The translations under genes were made by a program, and so were the position numbers. Positions 1 through 8,777 of a DNA stretch of 64,000 bases are shown here, in pieces. Source of the DNA: Cohaesibacter gelatinilyticus (GTDB lineage Bacteria; Pseudomonadota; Alphaproteobacteria; Rhizobiales; Cohaesibacteraceae); the NCBI RefSeq assembly GCF_900215605.1, contig NZ_OBEL01000002.1:558001-622000 (forward strand), in the 5' to 3' direction. Positions within the stretch are counted from its first letter, which is position 1; every line of letters begins with the position of its first letter. The notes below the pieces were generated by a model. The model worked only from the letters and a program-made list of their open reading frames with translations, was not told where the DNA came from and made no database searches.

Positions 1-882
1 GCACGGCATGATCATGTTCAGGCAGAGCAACAAGTTGCCCAGAGCAAACGTCGCGCTCAAAAAGCTGCCGAACGTAAAGCACGCACGAACAGACAAGGGC
101 GAATTCTTCGCGCCTCAGGCAGCCAATCAAAAATGCTGATGGATGTCGCCAAACAACGCAGCGAGAATTCAGGCAGCGCAAACGCCCATCTGCGTCAAAA
201 CCGGTGTGCAGAAGCAAACAGAGCGCTGGAAAAAGCACGAGAGAAAATCGAAATCCTCGAACCTCTAAGCATACACATAGCTTCTACCGGCCTAACAGCA
301 GATCGATCTGTACTCGATATGGAAGATCTGAATTTCGGCTTCGAACCAGACCGGCCTGTTCTGCAATCCGTTTCACTGGAGATTAGAGGACCTGAAAGAA
401 TTGCCATTGAAGGGAACAATGGCACCGGAAAATCCACTTTGCTGTCTTGTATCATGGGGGATTTGACACCCCTCTCAGGCACCCTGTTCCTCCATGTATC
501 CATGGCCCTGCTTGATCAGGATATGCAACTTCTCAATCCAGACCAGACAATTCTGCAAAACATCACACGTCTGGATCCAGAAGCAACGCAGAATGAATGT
601 CAGGCCACTCTTGCCCGCTTCGGCTTCCGCGCAAAGGCGGCAAGTCGCCTGGTCGGAACGCTGAGCGGGGGCCAACAGATGCGCGTTGGCCTCGCCTGCA
701 CACTCGGGCGCAAAACACCGCCACAATTGCTATTGCTGGATGAACCAAGCAATCATCTGGACATAGAGACAACCGAGCTGTTGGAAGCCGCATTATCCGA
801 TTATGATGGAGCACTCATACTGGTCAGCCATGACCCGGTTTTCATCAGAAATATCGGAATAGACCGCTCTCTGGTTCTTTGA
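1..882 (+). CDS. ABC-F family ATPase, C-terminal part (cut by window edge)
   Basis: The frame is open from base 1, so the true start lies outside the window; the visible 293 codons cover the linker and the second ABC domain. After a basic, coiled-coil-like stretch (about residues 1-85) come Walker A GNNGTGKST, the signature LSGGQ, Walker B LLLLDEPSNHLD and a switch histidine in LVSHD. DEPSNHLD is typical of ABC-F proteins, which lack membrane domains and act on the ribosome (translation factors or antibiotic target protection). No membrane segment is visible. The gene converges with the MFS gene on the other strand. Which ABC-F subfamily cannot be told without the first domain. Confidence 0.85.
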   Translation, partial: ARHDHVQAEQQVAQSKRRAQKAAERKARTNRQGRILRASGSQSKMLMDVAKQRSENSGSANAHLRQNRCAEANRALEKAREKIEILEPLSIHIASTGLTADRSVLDMEDLNFGFEPDRPVLQSVSLEIRGPERIAIEGNNGTGKSTLLSCIMGDLTPLSGTLFLHVSMALLDQDMQLLNPDQTILQNITRLDPEATQNECQATLARFGFRAKAASRLVGTLSGGQQMRVGLACTLGRKTPPQLLLLDEPSNHLDIETTELLEAALSDYDGALILVSHDPVFIRNIGIDRSLVL

Positions 883-917
883 TCAACCAGCATGGTCTGC
901 ATACTCAACCCTCACAG

Positions 918-2381
918 CTATGATGAGACATGCCCGGGTTTGACAAACTGCCAGGTCGCCAGAAGTCCTAACAGAACAAAGGGAAAGCAGGCCATGAAGA
1001 GGGATCGTGCCAGTTCACCAAGGGCAATAGGCTCCGCGGTCTCTTCAAAGCCAAGCGCATTGCCGACCAGTCCGATATACGCGGCGCCAAATGCATATCC
1101 CACCCGCTGAACCGTCGTGATGGCGGCTGTCACCCGAGGGATCTCCGCTTCCTCCACAAGGCTGGTGGTCCTGCGCAAGATGAAGGTCCAGGACATGCCA
1201 AATCCTGCACCACTCAGTCCCGCAATCATGGCCAGGATCCAAACCGGACCGACCGGATAAAGAAACGAAAAGGCGACCAGACTGGTGGCAACGGCCGTCA
1301 TGCCAATGCCGATCATCTTTGCGTCCTTTTCTTCGGCACTGCTATTCACCACAAAGGCCGTAATCGACCAGCCAAAGGCGGCACAGGCCAGCACATAGCC
1401 AGCAACCAAAGCAGAGACGCCATGCAATCTGGTCAGCAGCAGCGTGCCATAGACCGAATTGGTAACCGTCGCAGAACAAAAACAGGCAAGCATCAGCAAG
1501 GCCGCACCGACCGGTGTGCGCAGATCAAACGGTCGGGCTGGCAGCATGCGAGATGCCCCGGCCCGGGCATCGACTTTCAGGAAAAGTACGGCCAAAGCCA
1601 AACCGGCAAGAATGAAAGCACTGCTTTGAACCGGGCGAACATTGATAGAAGCCATGGCAATGCAAAGGACAGACAGGCTCAGGACAGCCAAGCCCAGCCA
1701 GGGAACAGAGCGCTTCGCCCCCAAAGGCCCGGAAGTCTCTGAAGCCTCTGAAGTCTCGCCAGTCTCGGACATTTGATCAGCTGGGATTTTCTGGCTTCTG
1801 ACAAACAGCGCCAAAGCAATGGCCTGTATGGCAAAGGCGGCAAAACCCCATCTCCAGCTTGCATATTCAACGAACAAACCACCTAAAAGCGGCCCGAGAA
1901 AAGCCGAAGCGCCCCACAGCGTTGATGTCGCTGCCATCACTTTAGGAAGCAGATGAGACGGAAAAAGCACCCGCGCCGCAATGAAGCCAAGCGAGACCAG
2001 CACGCCGCCCCCCGCGCCCTGAAGCAGCCGCCCCAAAAGCACGACAGGCATGCTCATCGCCAAAGCAGAGATGAGACAGCCCAAGCCGAACAGAAGCGCT
2101 GCCCAGAACATCGGCACCCGAAGCCCAAAGGACATGGTCAAAAGCGCGCTGGTTGCTCCAGCTATCACTGACGCCAGAACATATAGAATGAACGACCATG
2201 AGATCATGTGTTCGCCGCCGACTTCCGCCACGATCGACGGCAACATCGTCGCGACGATCAGGCTGTCCCCGGCATGAAGCCAAACGGCCAAACTCACCAC
2301 AGCCAGAGCCCGTCCATATTGCCCCGAGATCAACCCGCCCCAACTCATATCATGCGAAAAATTTTCTTCCATATCCGACAT
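918..2381 (-). CDS. MFS drug/solute exporter
   Basis: A 487-residue polytopic membrane protein of the major facilitator superfamily. Hydrophobic segments run from about residue 25 to the C-terminus, probably 12-14 helices, and the early LLGRLLQGAGGG segment is a motif C/antiporter-like stretch seen in DHA-type proton-coupled exporters. I start at 2381 (MSDMEENF) because AAAGGAG lies 6 bases upstream; an earlier in-frame ATG has no such site. A SoxR/MerR-type promoter lies immediately upstream, which suggests induction by redox-cycling compounds. The substrate is unknown. Confidence 0.85.
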   Translation of the reverse strand: MSDMEENFSHDMSWGGLISGQYGRALAVVSLAVWLHAGDSLIVATMLPSIVAEVGGEHMISWSFILYVLASVIAGATSALLTMSFGLRVPMFWAALLFGLGCLISALAMSMPVVLLGRLLQGAGGGVLVSLGFIAARVLFPSHLLPKVMAATSTLWGASAFLGPLLGGLFVEYASWRWGFAAFAIQAIALALFVRSQKIPADQMSETGETSEASETSGPLGAKRSVPWLGLAVLSLSVLCIAMASINVRPVQSSAFILAGLALAVLFLKVDARAGASRMLPARPFDLRTPVGAALLMLACFCSATVTNSVYGTLLLTRLHGVSALVAGYVLACAAFGWSITAFVVNSSAEEKDAKMIGIGMTAVATSLVAFSFLYPVGPVWILAMIAGLSGAGFGMSWTFILRRTTSLVEEAEIPRVTAAITTVQRVGYAFGAAYIGLVGNALGFEETAEPIALGELARSLFMACFPFVLLGLLATWQFVKPGHVSS

Positions 2382-2404
2382 TGACGTCTCCTTTCGACGC
2401 CACC

Positions 2405-2435
2405 TGTATCGAGCCTCAAGTATAGTTGAGGTCAA
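2405..2435 (-). promoter_or_regulatory. SoxR/MerR-type promoter with 19-bp spacer
   Basis: On the minus strand the -35 TTGACC (2430-2435) and -10 GATACA (2405-2410) are 19 bp apart, the long spacing typical of MerR-family activated promoters. The dyad CCTCAACTATACTTGAGG (2414-2431) fills the spacer and matches the E. coli soxS SoxR box CCTCAAGTTAACTTGAGG at 15 of 18 positions. It sits 33 bases upstream of the MFS start. No soxR gene is in the window, so the regulator would act in trans. Confidence 0.65.
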
Positions 2436-2769
2436 GAAGAAATTTCATCTTGTCAAAGAATGTGGGATTGGGTGGAGCTTTGAGGGCTAAAGGCTATCTC
2501 GCCCGATCCTGTTTGCAGGCATGCTCATCAGCTCCCGCCTGCATGCTCTGGTCAATCAGGACATCTTGATAAAAATCACCTACGGCTTCCTCACCCTCAC
2601 CGCCATAAAACTCCTATCCGACAGCACCCCTGCTTTTGTGGGTTAGGGGCAGCAGGTATCTGTCTGAAGATATTTTCGAGGCAATTTAGGGAGCAAATTT
2701 TCACCCCGTCGTCTGAGCACCGAAACACTTCCGCCTGTTTCACCAGATCATATTCAAGCTTAAGCGAGA
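2436..2769. other. Intergenic stretch, no gene seen
   Basis: About 330 bases between the MFS promoter and the 3' end of the Cache-repeat gene. No open frame with a plausible start or domain is visible; a weak hairpin around 2620-2655 (CCCCT/AGGGG arms) could be a terminator. Confidence 0.4.
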
Positions 2770-4473
2770 TTATGGATTGGAGCGCCAGTAAGAATGCAGT
2801 CCCCATACTGATCTTTCGTCCTTGAGAATTGGGACAACCACAAAACTCTCGTTATCAAGGGGCAGCACATAGCCCTTTTTCTCTGCAATTTTGTCCCGAT
2901 TGGATGACATCCAATGAAAATTGACCCACATCTGTCCTCCTGCACTCGAAGCATTTGCAAAATGCCTAATAAATGGCCTTTGCATTATGTCATCGAGAGT
3001 TATTAATCCCCTGCCATTGAACTGGGGTTTGTCTGGATTACAGATTTGCGTTCCATTGTTTTTATACAATTCTATGTGCTTGTCTGTATCGCGAAACTCT
3101 GAACTCTCATCAGCAAATTTCTTGCAGGCAGTTTCAACTCCAAATTGTGAGACCGTGGTTTTGGCCTTCCTCGCAAGCAAAATGGCAACCTCATCCCTCG
3201 GTGTGAGAGTAGGCACCGAGTGCATTTCTACCACAACAAATGCGCTTTGAGTTGCATTCACAACATAAGTCCTAAGCGTTTGTTTCATATCTAAAATTTG
3301 TGAATATCTTCGTTGCTCCACCCATTTCAAACCACCACTGCGAGCGGTACGAATATATTCCGTCACAAATCTCTTGCCGTCTATATCAGCCAGTCTGGAT
3401 ATGTTTCTCCCATTAAACCGTGGGTTAAGCGGATCACAGATACGAACACCCTCCAAATCAAAAACCATAGGATGGAGATAACCAACAGAAAATACTTTTG
3501 ATCGTTTGGTAAATTCTGCACATGCTTTCTCTGTCCCAACTTCCTTGATGTGAGAGGCCGCGCGATGTGCAAGATTCACTGCTTCTCGAGACATGGGCCA
3601 CACAGCACGAGTTTCATGAGAACTGGCAATAACGAGTGTTTTCTGATCAGCTACTTTGACAAAAGCTTTTTGCTCGATCATCAAGTCTCGACCAACAGGT
3701 AATTGGTTGAATTTAAGCGATGCATCACCACCACTTTTTACAGCTTTCAGATACTCCTGTACATACGTCTCTTTCGTTTGCTTTTGGATGGCCTTTGCTG
3801 TCATTCCATTTAGGTTTGGCCTGATGGCATGACAAATAGCAGTACCCGTACCGTCATACACTTCAATATGGTATCCATCGCCAATATAGACATGTTGCTC
3901 AGACGCAAAGTCAGCACACGCTTCTTCTCTGCCAACACGTTTAAAATGATCAACCGCTGAAACAGCTAATTTGGCCAACTTGCTTTCAGAAATTTTTGAA
4001 GGCAATAGCTTGTGAAGATTCAAGCTTAGAAACATCTCATCGTTGATTCTTGCTACATAGCCAGATCTTTGAATGGCTTCATCACGCTTTTGCGTGCTCC
4101 CACGATAATCAAGCCATTGATCTCCTCCGTCTAGTGCAGCACCAATTTGCTCCCGAATGAATTTCTTGCCATGGATGCCTCTCATTTCGCTTATATTTTT
4201 ACCTAACGAGCCGCCCCAACCATTGCAGATCATGACCCCTTCATAATTGAGAACCATGATCCTCATGGCTCGATCTCGGAACTCAGATTCTATAGCTGAA
4301 AAACTTTGGCAAGCTTTCTTCAACCCGTCAGCGCGAATATCCGAAACCAGTTTTTCTGCCAATTGCTCGATGTTTGGTTCGGCTGGTGACGCAATCGCGG
4401 TTCTTATAAAGCCAACAACGAGAAACGAGCACAGCACGGCTACCAGGGAGTATTTGTATATTAATTTCAGCAT
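2770..4473 (-). CDS. Secreted protein with four tandem Cache-like repeats
   Basis: A 567-residue protein with an N-terminal signal peptide (hydrophobic core SLVAVLCSFLVVGF, likely cleavage after AIA near residue 29) and no later membrane segment. Numbering from the ATG, four repeats of about 120 residues start near 37, 165, 300 and 430. Each has the order: helix with G-x2-x-AC-x2-F, a DG/EG-x-x-IC turn, an asparagine-rich P-x-NGR/NG loop, a K-x-F-[IV]-x-x-x-x-x-A-x-GG-x-W-like segment and a final beta strand. This is the pattern of the single Cache (sCache) sensory fold usually found once in chemoreceptors or kinases. Here no output domain follows, so it may be a periplasmic ligand binder. 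A GTG at 4488 is an alternative start; neither has a clear ribosome site. Confidence 0.6.
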   Translation of the reverse strand: MLKLIYKYSLVAVLCSFLVVGFIRTAIASPAEPNIEQLAEKLVSDIRADGLKKACQSFSAIESEFRDRAMRIMVLNYEGVMICNGWGGSLGKNISEMRGIHGKKFIREQIGAALDGGDQWLDYRGSTQKRDEAIQRSGYVARINDEMFLSLNLHKLLPSKISESKLAKLAVSAVDHFKRVGREEACADFASEQHVYIGDGYHIEVYDGTGTAICHAIRPNLNGMTAKAIQKQTKETYVQEYLKAVKSGGDASLKFNQLPVGRDLMIEQKAFVKVADQKTLVIASSHETRAVWPMSREAVNLAHRAASHIKEVGTEKACAEFTKRSKVFSVGYLHPMVFDLEGVRICDPLNPRFNGRNISRLADIDGKRFVTEYIRTARSGGLKWVEQRRYSQILDMKQTLRTYVVNATQSAFVVVEMHSVPTLTPRDEVAILLARKAKTTVSQFGVETACKKFADESSEFRDTDKHIELYKNNGTQICNPDKPQFNGRGLITLDDIMQRPFIRHFANASSAGGQMWVNFHWMSSNRDKIAEKKGYVLPLDNESFVVVPILKDERSVWGLHSYWRSNP

Positions 4474-4597
4474 TTTGAATGGAACCACTTGTCGTTAGCG
4501 AATTCTTTGAAATGGGGCGGAAATCATCTCCGCAAAACTCGGGAGACGCTCAAAAAATATGACAAGCAACTTTAGCGAGAGTTAATGAAAAGACGTT

Positions 4598-4860
4598 TCA
4601 CTCCTGCAGCACAGCAACCAAGCACCTTGCTACCTCTTCAAACAAATCCTCCAGCTCGGCCAAATTTGACCAGATCAGTTTGATGTCGACTTTGGCTTCC
4701 GGGGTGATGATGGGGATGGTTTTAAGCGTTTCGCCGTCATAGCAGGTGCGCCGGGTGGGCGGGAATAGCTGATGCCGACGCCGTTGCCGTGGGCGGCCAT
4801 GGAGCGCATGAGTTCCAGCGATCTGACCGGAGGGGCGATGCTTGGGATGATATGCAATAC
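4598..4860 (-). pseudogene. Decayed LysR-type regulator, C-terminal remnant
   Basis: On the minus strand two frames together give the end of a LysR substrate-binding domain: SLELMRSMAAHGNGVGISYS in one frame, then after a frameshift near 4745 YDGETLKTIPI, KVDIKLIWSN and a tail ending at a stop at 4598-4600. These match the family's usual closing strands and helix. No helix-turn-helix part is found upstream, where the IS200-type element lies. The frameshift and truncation mark it as a pseudogene. Confidence 0.6.
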
Positions 4861-4949
4861 AATTGGTTCGATGGGTGGGGTTTAAACACCACCAACTCGC
4901 CGAAAAATCCTTTCAATCGCAGGGTTTTACTCATTGCTCATACTACGTA

Positions 4950-5500
4950 CATAGATACCCCTGGCTAAAGCCGGGGTCCTATGGCTTGCGCCCGCTATCG
5001 CGTCTGCTTACAACTCCTGCCGGAGTTGTCCTGAATCCTGCTGCCCTTGGTGCTCCACATAGCGACGTATCGTTTCTTCGTCCAGCCAGACACTGCTCAC
5101 GAAATAGCCAGGTGACCAGATAATGTTTTCCTTCCAATAAACTTTCGAAAGCCACGGAAAGAATTTACGCATACGGGACGCCAATTGGCTTTTTAGCTGC
5201 CCCATAACGTCTGCAATACTGTATTTGGGAGGAATGACCATCAACATATGCAGATGGTCTTGGTCAAAGCCAATTGTCTCTATCGTAACACCGGGCATTG
5301 CGCGCAGCAGGCCGGGCAGAGTTTTACGGATGTACGAACAGACACCAGGCTTCAGGATCTTGCGACGATATTTGCAAACCCACACCACATCATATCGAAG
5401 GCAATACATGCTGTGGGACGTTTTGATGACTTCCATGAAACCAGAATATCGTCTCAAGGCTCATTCATCCACGGCTAATCTGTCTACGGCCACATAAAGA
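4950..5500 (-). mobile_element. IS200/IS605-family element (approximate limits)
   Basis: The region contains a Y1 transposase gene with a subterminal hairpin downstream of its stop (4957-4977: ACCCC-T-GGCT, loop AA, AGCC-GGGGT, one bulged T), as expected for IS200-type ends that are recognised as folded single strands. The other end is not clearly defined; bases 5460-5500 contain GGCTAATC and TACGGCC arms that could form it. These elements make no target duplication, so exact limits cannot be read from the sequence alone. Confidence 0.6.
5008..5436 (-). CDS. tnpA: IS200-type Y1 transposase
   Basis: 142 residues, close to the usual 130-150 of IS200/IS605 TnpA. The HUH motif is DHLHMLM, and the catalytic tyrosine lies in the helix IRRYVEHQ near the C-terminus. 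The start of the family, a short strand followed by YDVVWVCKYRRKI, is present, which is why I use the ATG at 5436 rather than a TTG at 5457. It cuts and joins single-stranded DNA during peel-and-paste transposition. The frame is uninterrupted, so the enzyme may still work. No TnpB partner is present. Confidence 0.9.
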   Translation of the reverse strand: MEVIKTSHSMYCLRYDVVWVCKYRRKILKPGVCSYIRKTLPGLLRAMPGVTIETIGFDQDHLHMLMVIPPKYSIADVMGQLKSQLASRMRKFFPWLSKVYWKENIIWSPGYFVSSVWLDEETIRRYVEHQGQQDSGQLRQEL

Positions 5501-6128
5501 ATGAACATTTAACATGGTTATATCCAATGATCATGAAGCGCCAAATAGCCTTCCTTACAACACAGGAAGAGTTTTTCACGTCGGCACCACATAAGCTGTG
5601 CAACACTTTGTCAAACGATTTGAACCGATCTGTGACTTCCAACAAATTCGCACCACAACTAGGCTGAAAGAAGGTTTTTCCTATGTATGATCTTACTCGC
5701 TTTCCAACCATCATAGTCTCTGGAAAGCCGCTCACTCAAGGCATGAATACCGCAGGAGAATCATTGGGAATGGGGGCGTCGGGTGGTATGGCGTCGATTG
5801 GACGTATGATGTCGGCGCAAACAGAGATAACCAATCATACCTTGGAAAGCCTGATCCAGTTTCTTCATATGAGAACGTCGACGACACGCAATGCCTATGA
5901 TCGTTCCAAACGATGGTGGGGGCGCTTCTACAATCGCATGTCCAGTGAGCACCCAATTTATGTGCAGATGAGCGGCCACCACCTTATTTAGATTTTGACT
6001 GCAATTGGACTGGAAACAGTAACTGCAGACATACCACATCAGGCACAATGCGGCATTCGGATTGATATCGCAGAAAACTATCTATCCAGGATCAGGAAGG
6101 ATTGAATCAAAGCATTTCATGCACCTTT
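5458..6128. other. Gene-poor stretch beside the IS element
   Basis: About 670 bases between the transposase and the rubredoxin gene. Apart from the IS end and one doubtful 102-codon frame (5683-5991) I see no recognisable coding or repeat content. Confidence 0.4.
5683..5991 (+). CDS. Doubtful hypothetical protein
   Basis: A 102-codon frame preceded by GAAGG eight bases before the ATG. The product is methionine-, glycine- and serine-rich with no signal peptide, membrane segment or known motif. Overlapping open frames exist on the other strand. It may be only a chance frame or part of a degraded mobile element; I list it because of the ribosome site. Confidence 0.2.
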   Translation: MYDLTRFPTIIVSGKPLTQGMNTAGESLGMGASGGMASIGRMMSAQTEITNHTLESLIQFLHMRTSTTRNAYDRSKRWWGRFYNRMSSEHPIYVQMSGHHLI

Positions 6129-6458
6129 TCAGACTTGCAAGACGACGTCCACCCACTCCCCCATCGGTTCGAAGTGGCTCTTGGGATCGCCACAGACATG
6201 GCAGATCCAGTCATCGGGAAGATCCTCAAAGGCAACACCTGGCGGAATGGGATTATCCTCATCATTGATATTCATATCGCCCACCGAAGGATCATAGATG
6301 TAAGGATCACAATCGTGATTGGTGCAGGACCATTTTTCCAGCTTGATGACTTTGGTATTCGGCTCAGCTTGCACACCACGCTCACCGAAAGCTGCAAAAA
6401 TACCAGCAAAGATCAACGCCAAAATATCACGTCGGTCTGTCATTTTCGGTTTGGCCAT
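6129..6458 (-). CDS. Exported or membrane-anchored rubredoxin
   Basis: A 109-residue protein ending in a rubredoxin domain: Cys45-x4-Cys50 and Cys86-x2-Cys89 would bind a single iron, framed by the family markers [21 protein letters not shown] and a final KSHFEP. The C-x4-C first pair is wider than the common C-x2-C and recalls type II rubredoxins. Residues 8-31 form a hydrophobic leader ([18 protein letters not shown]... ending AEP) that could be a signal peptide or anchor, unusual for a normally cytoplasmic electron carrier. It follows phoX on the same strand but a strong hairpin separates them. Start alternatives are at 6500 and 6443. Confidence 0.75.
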   Translation of the reverse strand: MAKPKMTDRRDILALIFAGIFAAFGERGVQAEPNTKVIKLEKWSCTNHDCDPYIYDPSVGDMNINDEDNPIPPGVAFEDLPDDWICHVCGDPKSHFEPMGEWVDVVLQV

Positions 6459-6514
6459 GGTCAGGTTCCAGTACCGAATTGATCCATATTCATTGGGCAT
6501 AAGCTCAAAAGGAA

Positions 6515-6544
6515 CTGGCCGGGCAACCCAAGGGACCCGGCCAG
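6515..6544 (-). terminator. Hairpin after phoX
   Basis: Perfect 9-bp arms CTGGCCGGG/CCCGGCCAG with a 12-base loop, 27 bases past the phoX stop; the following minus-strand sequence TTCCTTTT is moderately U-rich. It should end or attenuate transcription before the rubredoxin gene. Confidence 0.6.
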
Positions 6545-6570
6545 CAAGCTTGTTCCACCTGAAGGGCGAT

Positions 6571-8463
6571 TTAGCCTACAAGACCGCCATCCTCACGGGT
6601 GACAGCAATGATTGCAGAGCGAGGAACGCTATCACCGCCTTCTGGCCAATGACTGTCGCCACGCTCGCCAGGATGCTGAATACCCACCAGCATGGTGCGG
6701 CGATCAGCGGTCCAGGACAGGCCGGTTACTTCGCACTGTTTTGGGCCAACCAGAAAGCGGCGGATCTCTCCGGTAACAGGATCACCGGCCAGCATCTGAT
6801 TGTTGCCTTGTCCGGCAAAATCCTTCTCATTGGAATAATTGCCATCCGTCTGAATCCAGAGCAGGCCGTTGGAGTCAAATTTCAAACCATCCGGAGAATT
6901 GAACATGTTATCCGGATTGACATTGTCAGATCCGGCACGATCATCTTCATGGACAGTCGGGTTACCAGCAATCACGAAAAGATCCCATGCAAAGCCTTTG
7001 GCAGTATGGTCACCAGCATTTGGTTTCCATCGCAAGATCTGACCATATTTGTTGGCTTCACGCGGGTTCGGACCACCAACCGGCGTCAAATCACCACCTT
7101 TGTTCGGCTTGATGCCACGGTTCTTGTTATTGGTCAGAGCACAGTAAACTTCATCCGCTTTGGGGTTGGCTGCAACCCATTCAGGACGATCCATGGTGGT
7201 GGCGCCGACCTTGGATCCAGCGATACGCGCATGGATGCAGATTTCCGCCTGGCTGGCCATGCCGGTGGTCTCAGGATTGAGCTCAAGCCATTCGCCAGCA
7301 CCATTGTCATGGAATTTGGCAACATAAAGAGATCCTTCACTCAGAAGAGTATCGGTTTCCCCACCCGGCGCATAGACACCTTTGGAGACAAAGCGATACA
7401 GAAACTCGCCACGCTCATCATCCCCCATATAGACAACAACACGGCCATCCTTGTTGACCACACATTCCGCATTTTCATGCTTGAAGCGGCCCAGAGCCGT
7501 GCGTTTTTTCGGTGTCGAATTGGGATCGCGAGGATCTATTTCCACGACATAACCGGCACGATTGGGTTCTTGCGGATGCTTGGCAACATCGAAGCGCTCG
7601 TCGATTGCTGCCCAGCCATATCCCCAGTCCTTCTTACCGATGCCATAGCGCTTCAGCTCAGATGACAATTCAACGCTCTCATCACTCGAGGAAAAGTAGC
7701 CGTTGAAGTTCTCTTCGCATGCCAGATAGGTGCCCCAAGGGGTTTTACCGTTGCCGCAATTGTTCCATGTCCCCAGCGATCTGGTTCCGGTCGGGTCCGC
7801 AGCCGTTTTCAGCAGATCGTGCCCGGCAGCAGGCCCGGTAAGCTCCATTTCGCTGTCCGGAGTGATACGACGGTTATAAGGGCTGTCTTTCACCAGACTC
7901 CAGCTTCCATCCTTGAATGCAATCTCCACGACAGAGAGGCCATGGGCATTCTTACCCTTGGCAATATCATCATCATTGGCGGCTTTTCCCTCTTCGCGAT
8001 TGCCCCAGATGATTTTGCGATTGGTATATTCGTTATTGACCACCAAAAGCGTTTTATCACCATGAGAAAAGACATCCATGCCATCGGTATTGTCACCAAA
8101 TGCACGTGCCTGGGACTTGGCCGTACCACGTGTGGCAGGGTCAAACTCGGCAGCGTCGGACCAGAGCGGATCACCCCAGCGCACCAGCACCTCGGCTTTG
8201 TAACCTTTGGGCACTGTGATGGCATCATCGCTGTTGGCAGCAATGGCCTCAAAGGCGAACCGGTCGGTCGCAGCCTTGGCACTGGTAGACAAAAAAGTGC
8301 TGTTCAGCATGGCAAAACTGCCGAATGCCAAAGTGCCACCGAGAAATCCACGGCGACTGATGGAAGCCTCGACAACCCGGTCAAAATCGGTTTCGTCAGG
8401 ACGTGGATTTACAATCTCATCAAAATCGTCAAAGCTGACTTCGGTTTCATGGTTGGAAGACAT
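6571..8463 (-). CDS. phoX: PhoX-type alkaline phosphatase (DUF839)
   Basis: A 630-residue periplasmic phosphatase of the PhoX family, which releases phosphate from organic esters using calcium and iron. The Tat signal SRRGFLGG is at residues 36-43, with cleavage after AKA near 64; as usual for PhoX it is preceded by about 35 mostly acidic residues. Family stretches seen: [65 protein letters not shown] and a C-terminal [13 protein letters not shown]. Start at 8463 is supported by AAAGG; a longer frame begins at 8583. A Pho box lies about 205 bases upstream, so phosphate starvation control through PhoB is likely. Confidence 0.92.
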   Translation of the reverse strand: MSSNHETEVSFDDFDEIVNPRPDETDFDRVVEASISRRGFLGGTLAFGSFAMLNSTFLSTSAKAATDRFAFEAIAANSDDAITVPKGYKAEVLVRWGDPLWSDAAEFDPATRGTAKSQARAFGDNTDGMDVFSHGDKTLLVVNNEYTNRKIIWGNREEGKAANDDDIAKGKNAHGLSVVEIAFKDGSWSLVKDSPYNRRITPDSEMELTGPAAGHDLLKTAADPTGTRSLGTWNNCGNGKTPWGTYLACEENFNGYFSSSDESVELSSELKRYGIGKKDWGYGWAAIDERFDVAKHPQEPNRAGYVVEIDPRDPNSTPKKRTALGRFKHENAECVVNKDGRVVVYMGDDERGEFLYRFVSKGVYAPGGETDTLLSEGSLYVAKFHDNGAGEWLELNPETTGMASQAEICIHARIAGSKVGATTMDRPEWVAANPKADEVYCALTNNKNRGIKPNKGGDLTPVGGPNPREANKYGQILRWKPNAGDHTAKGFAWDLFVIAGNPTVHEDDRAGSDNVNPDNMFNSPDGLKFDSNGLLWIQTDGNYSNEKDFAGQGNNQMLAGDPVTGEIRRFLVGPKQCEVTGLSWTADRRTMLVGIQHPGERGDSHWPEGGDSVPRSAIIAVTREDGGLVG

Positions 8464-8665
8464 GGATATACCTTTGAGTTCTGGTCTACTGTTCGAGCCT
8501 CTTTGTCTGTAAAACGAAATCTGAGATATGGTCGGCAATAGCTGCGATCCCGCACATGACCAATGGTCATTCTTTCTCGCCATGCATCGGGATTTGTTTG
8601 GTCCTGACTATATCTGAAGAAACAACGCTTTTCAGACTAGTGATATGAATCGATAAACCCGTTAC

Positions 8666-8683
8666 GTTGCAGCCTTGTGACAG
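8666..8683 (-). promoter_or_regulatory. Putative Pho box for phoX
   Basis: The minus strand reads CTGTCACAAGGCTGCAAC: two 7-base repeats, CTGTCAC and CTGCAAC, separated by four bases, as in rhizobial PhoB sites. The second repeat has two mismatches to CTGTCAC. It lies 203 bases upstream of the phoX start codon, which is rather far. Confidence 0.45.
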
Positions 8684-8777
8684 CCTGCCCTATTTGGCCA
8701 GACCATATAAATGACGCTTCAGTATTTGCTGACACAACAAGAAGACTATACCAAAACAAGTGGTAACCGTTGCCAGT

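Noticed and set aside
6319-7665. A 448-codon open frame on the plus strand
   Set aside because: It lies antisense to rubredoxin and PhoX, which have clear motifs, signals and codon use; the plus-strand product has no recognisable feature.
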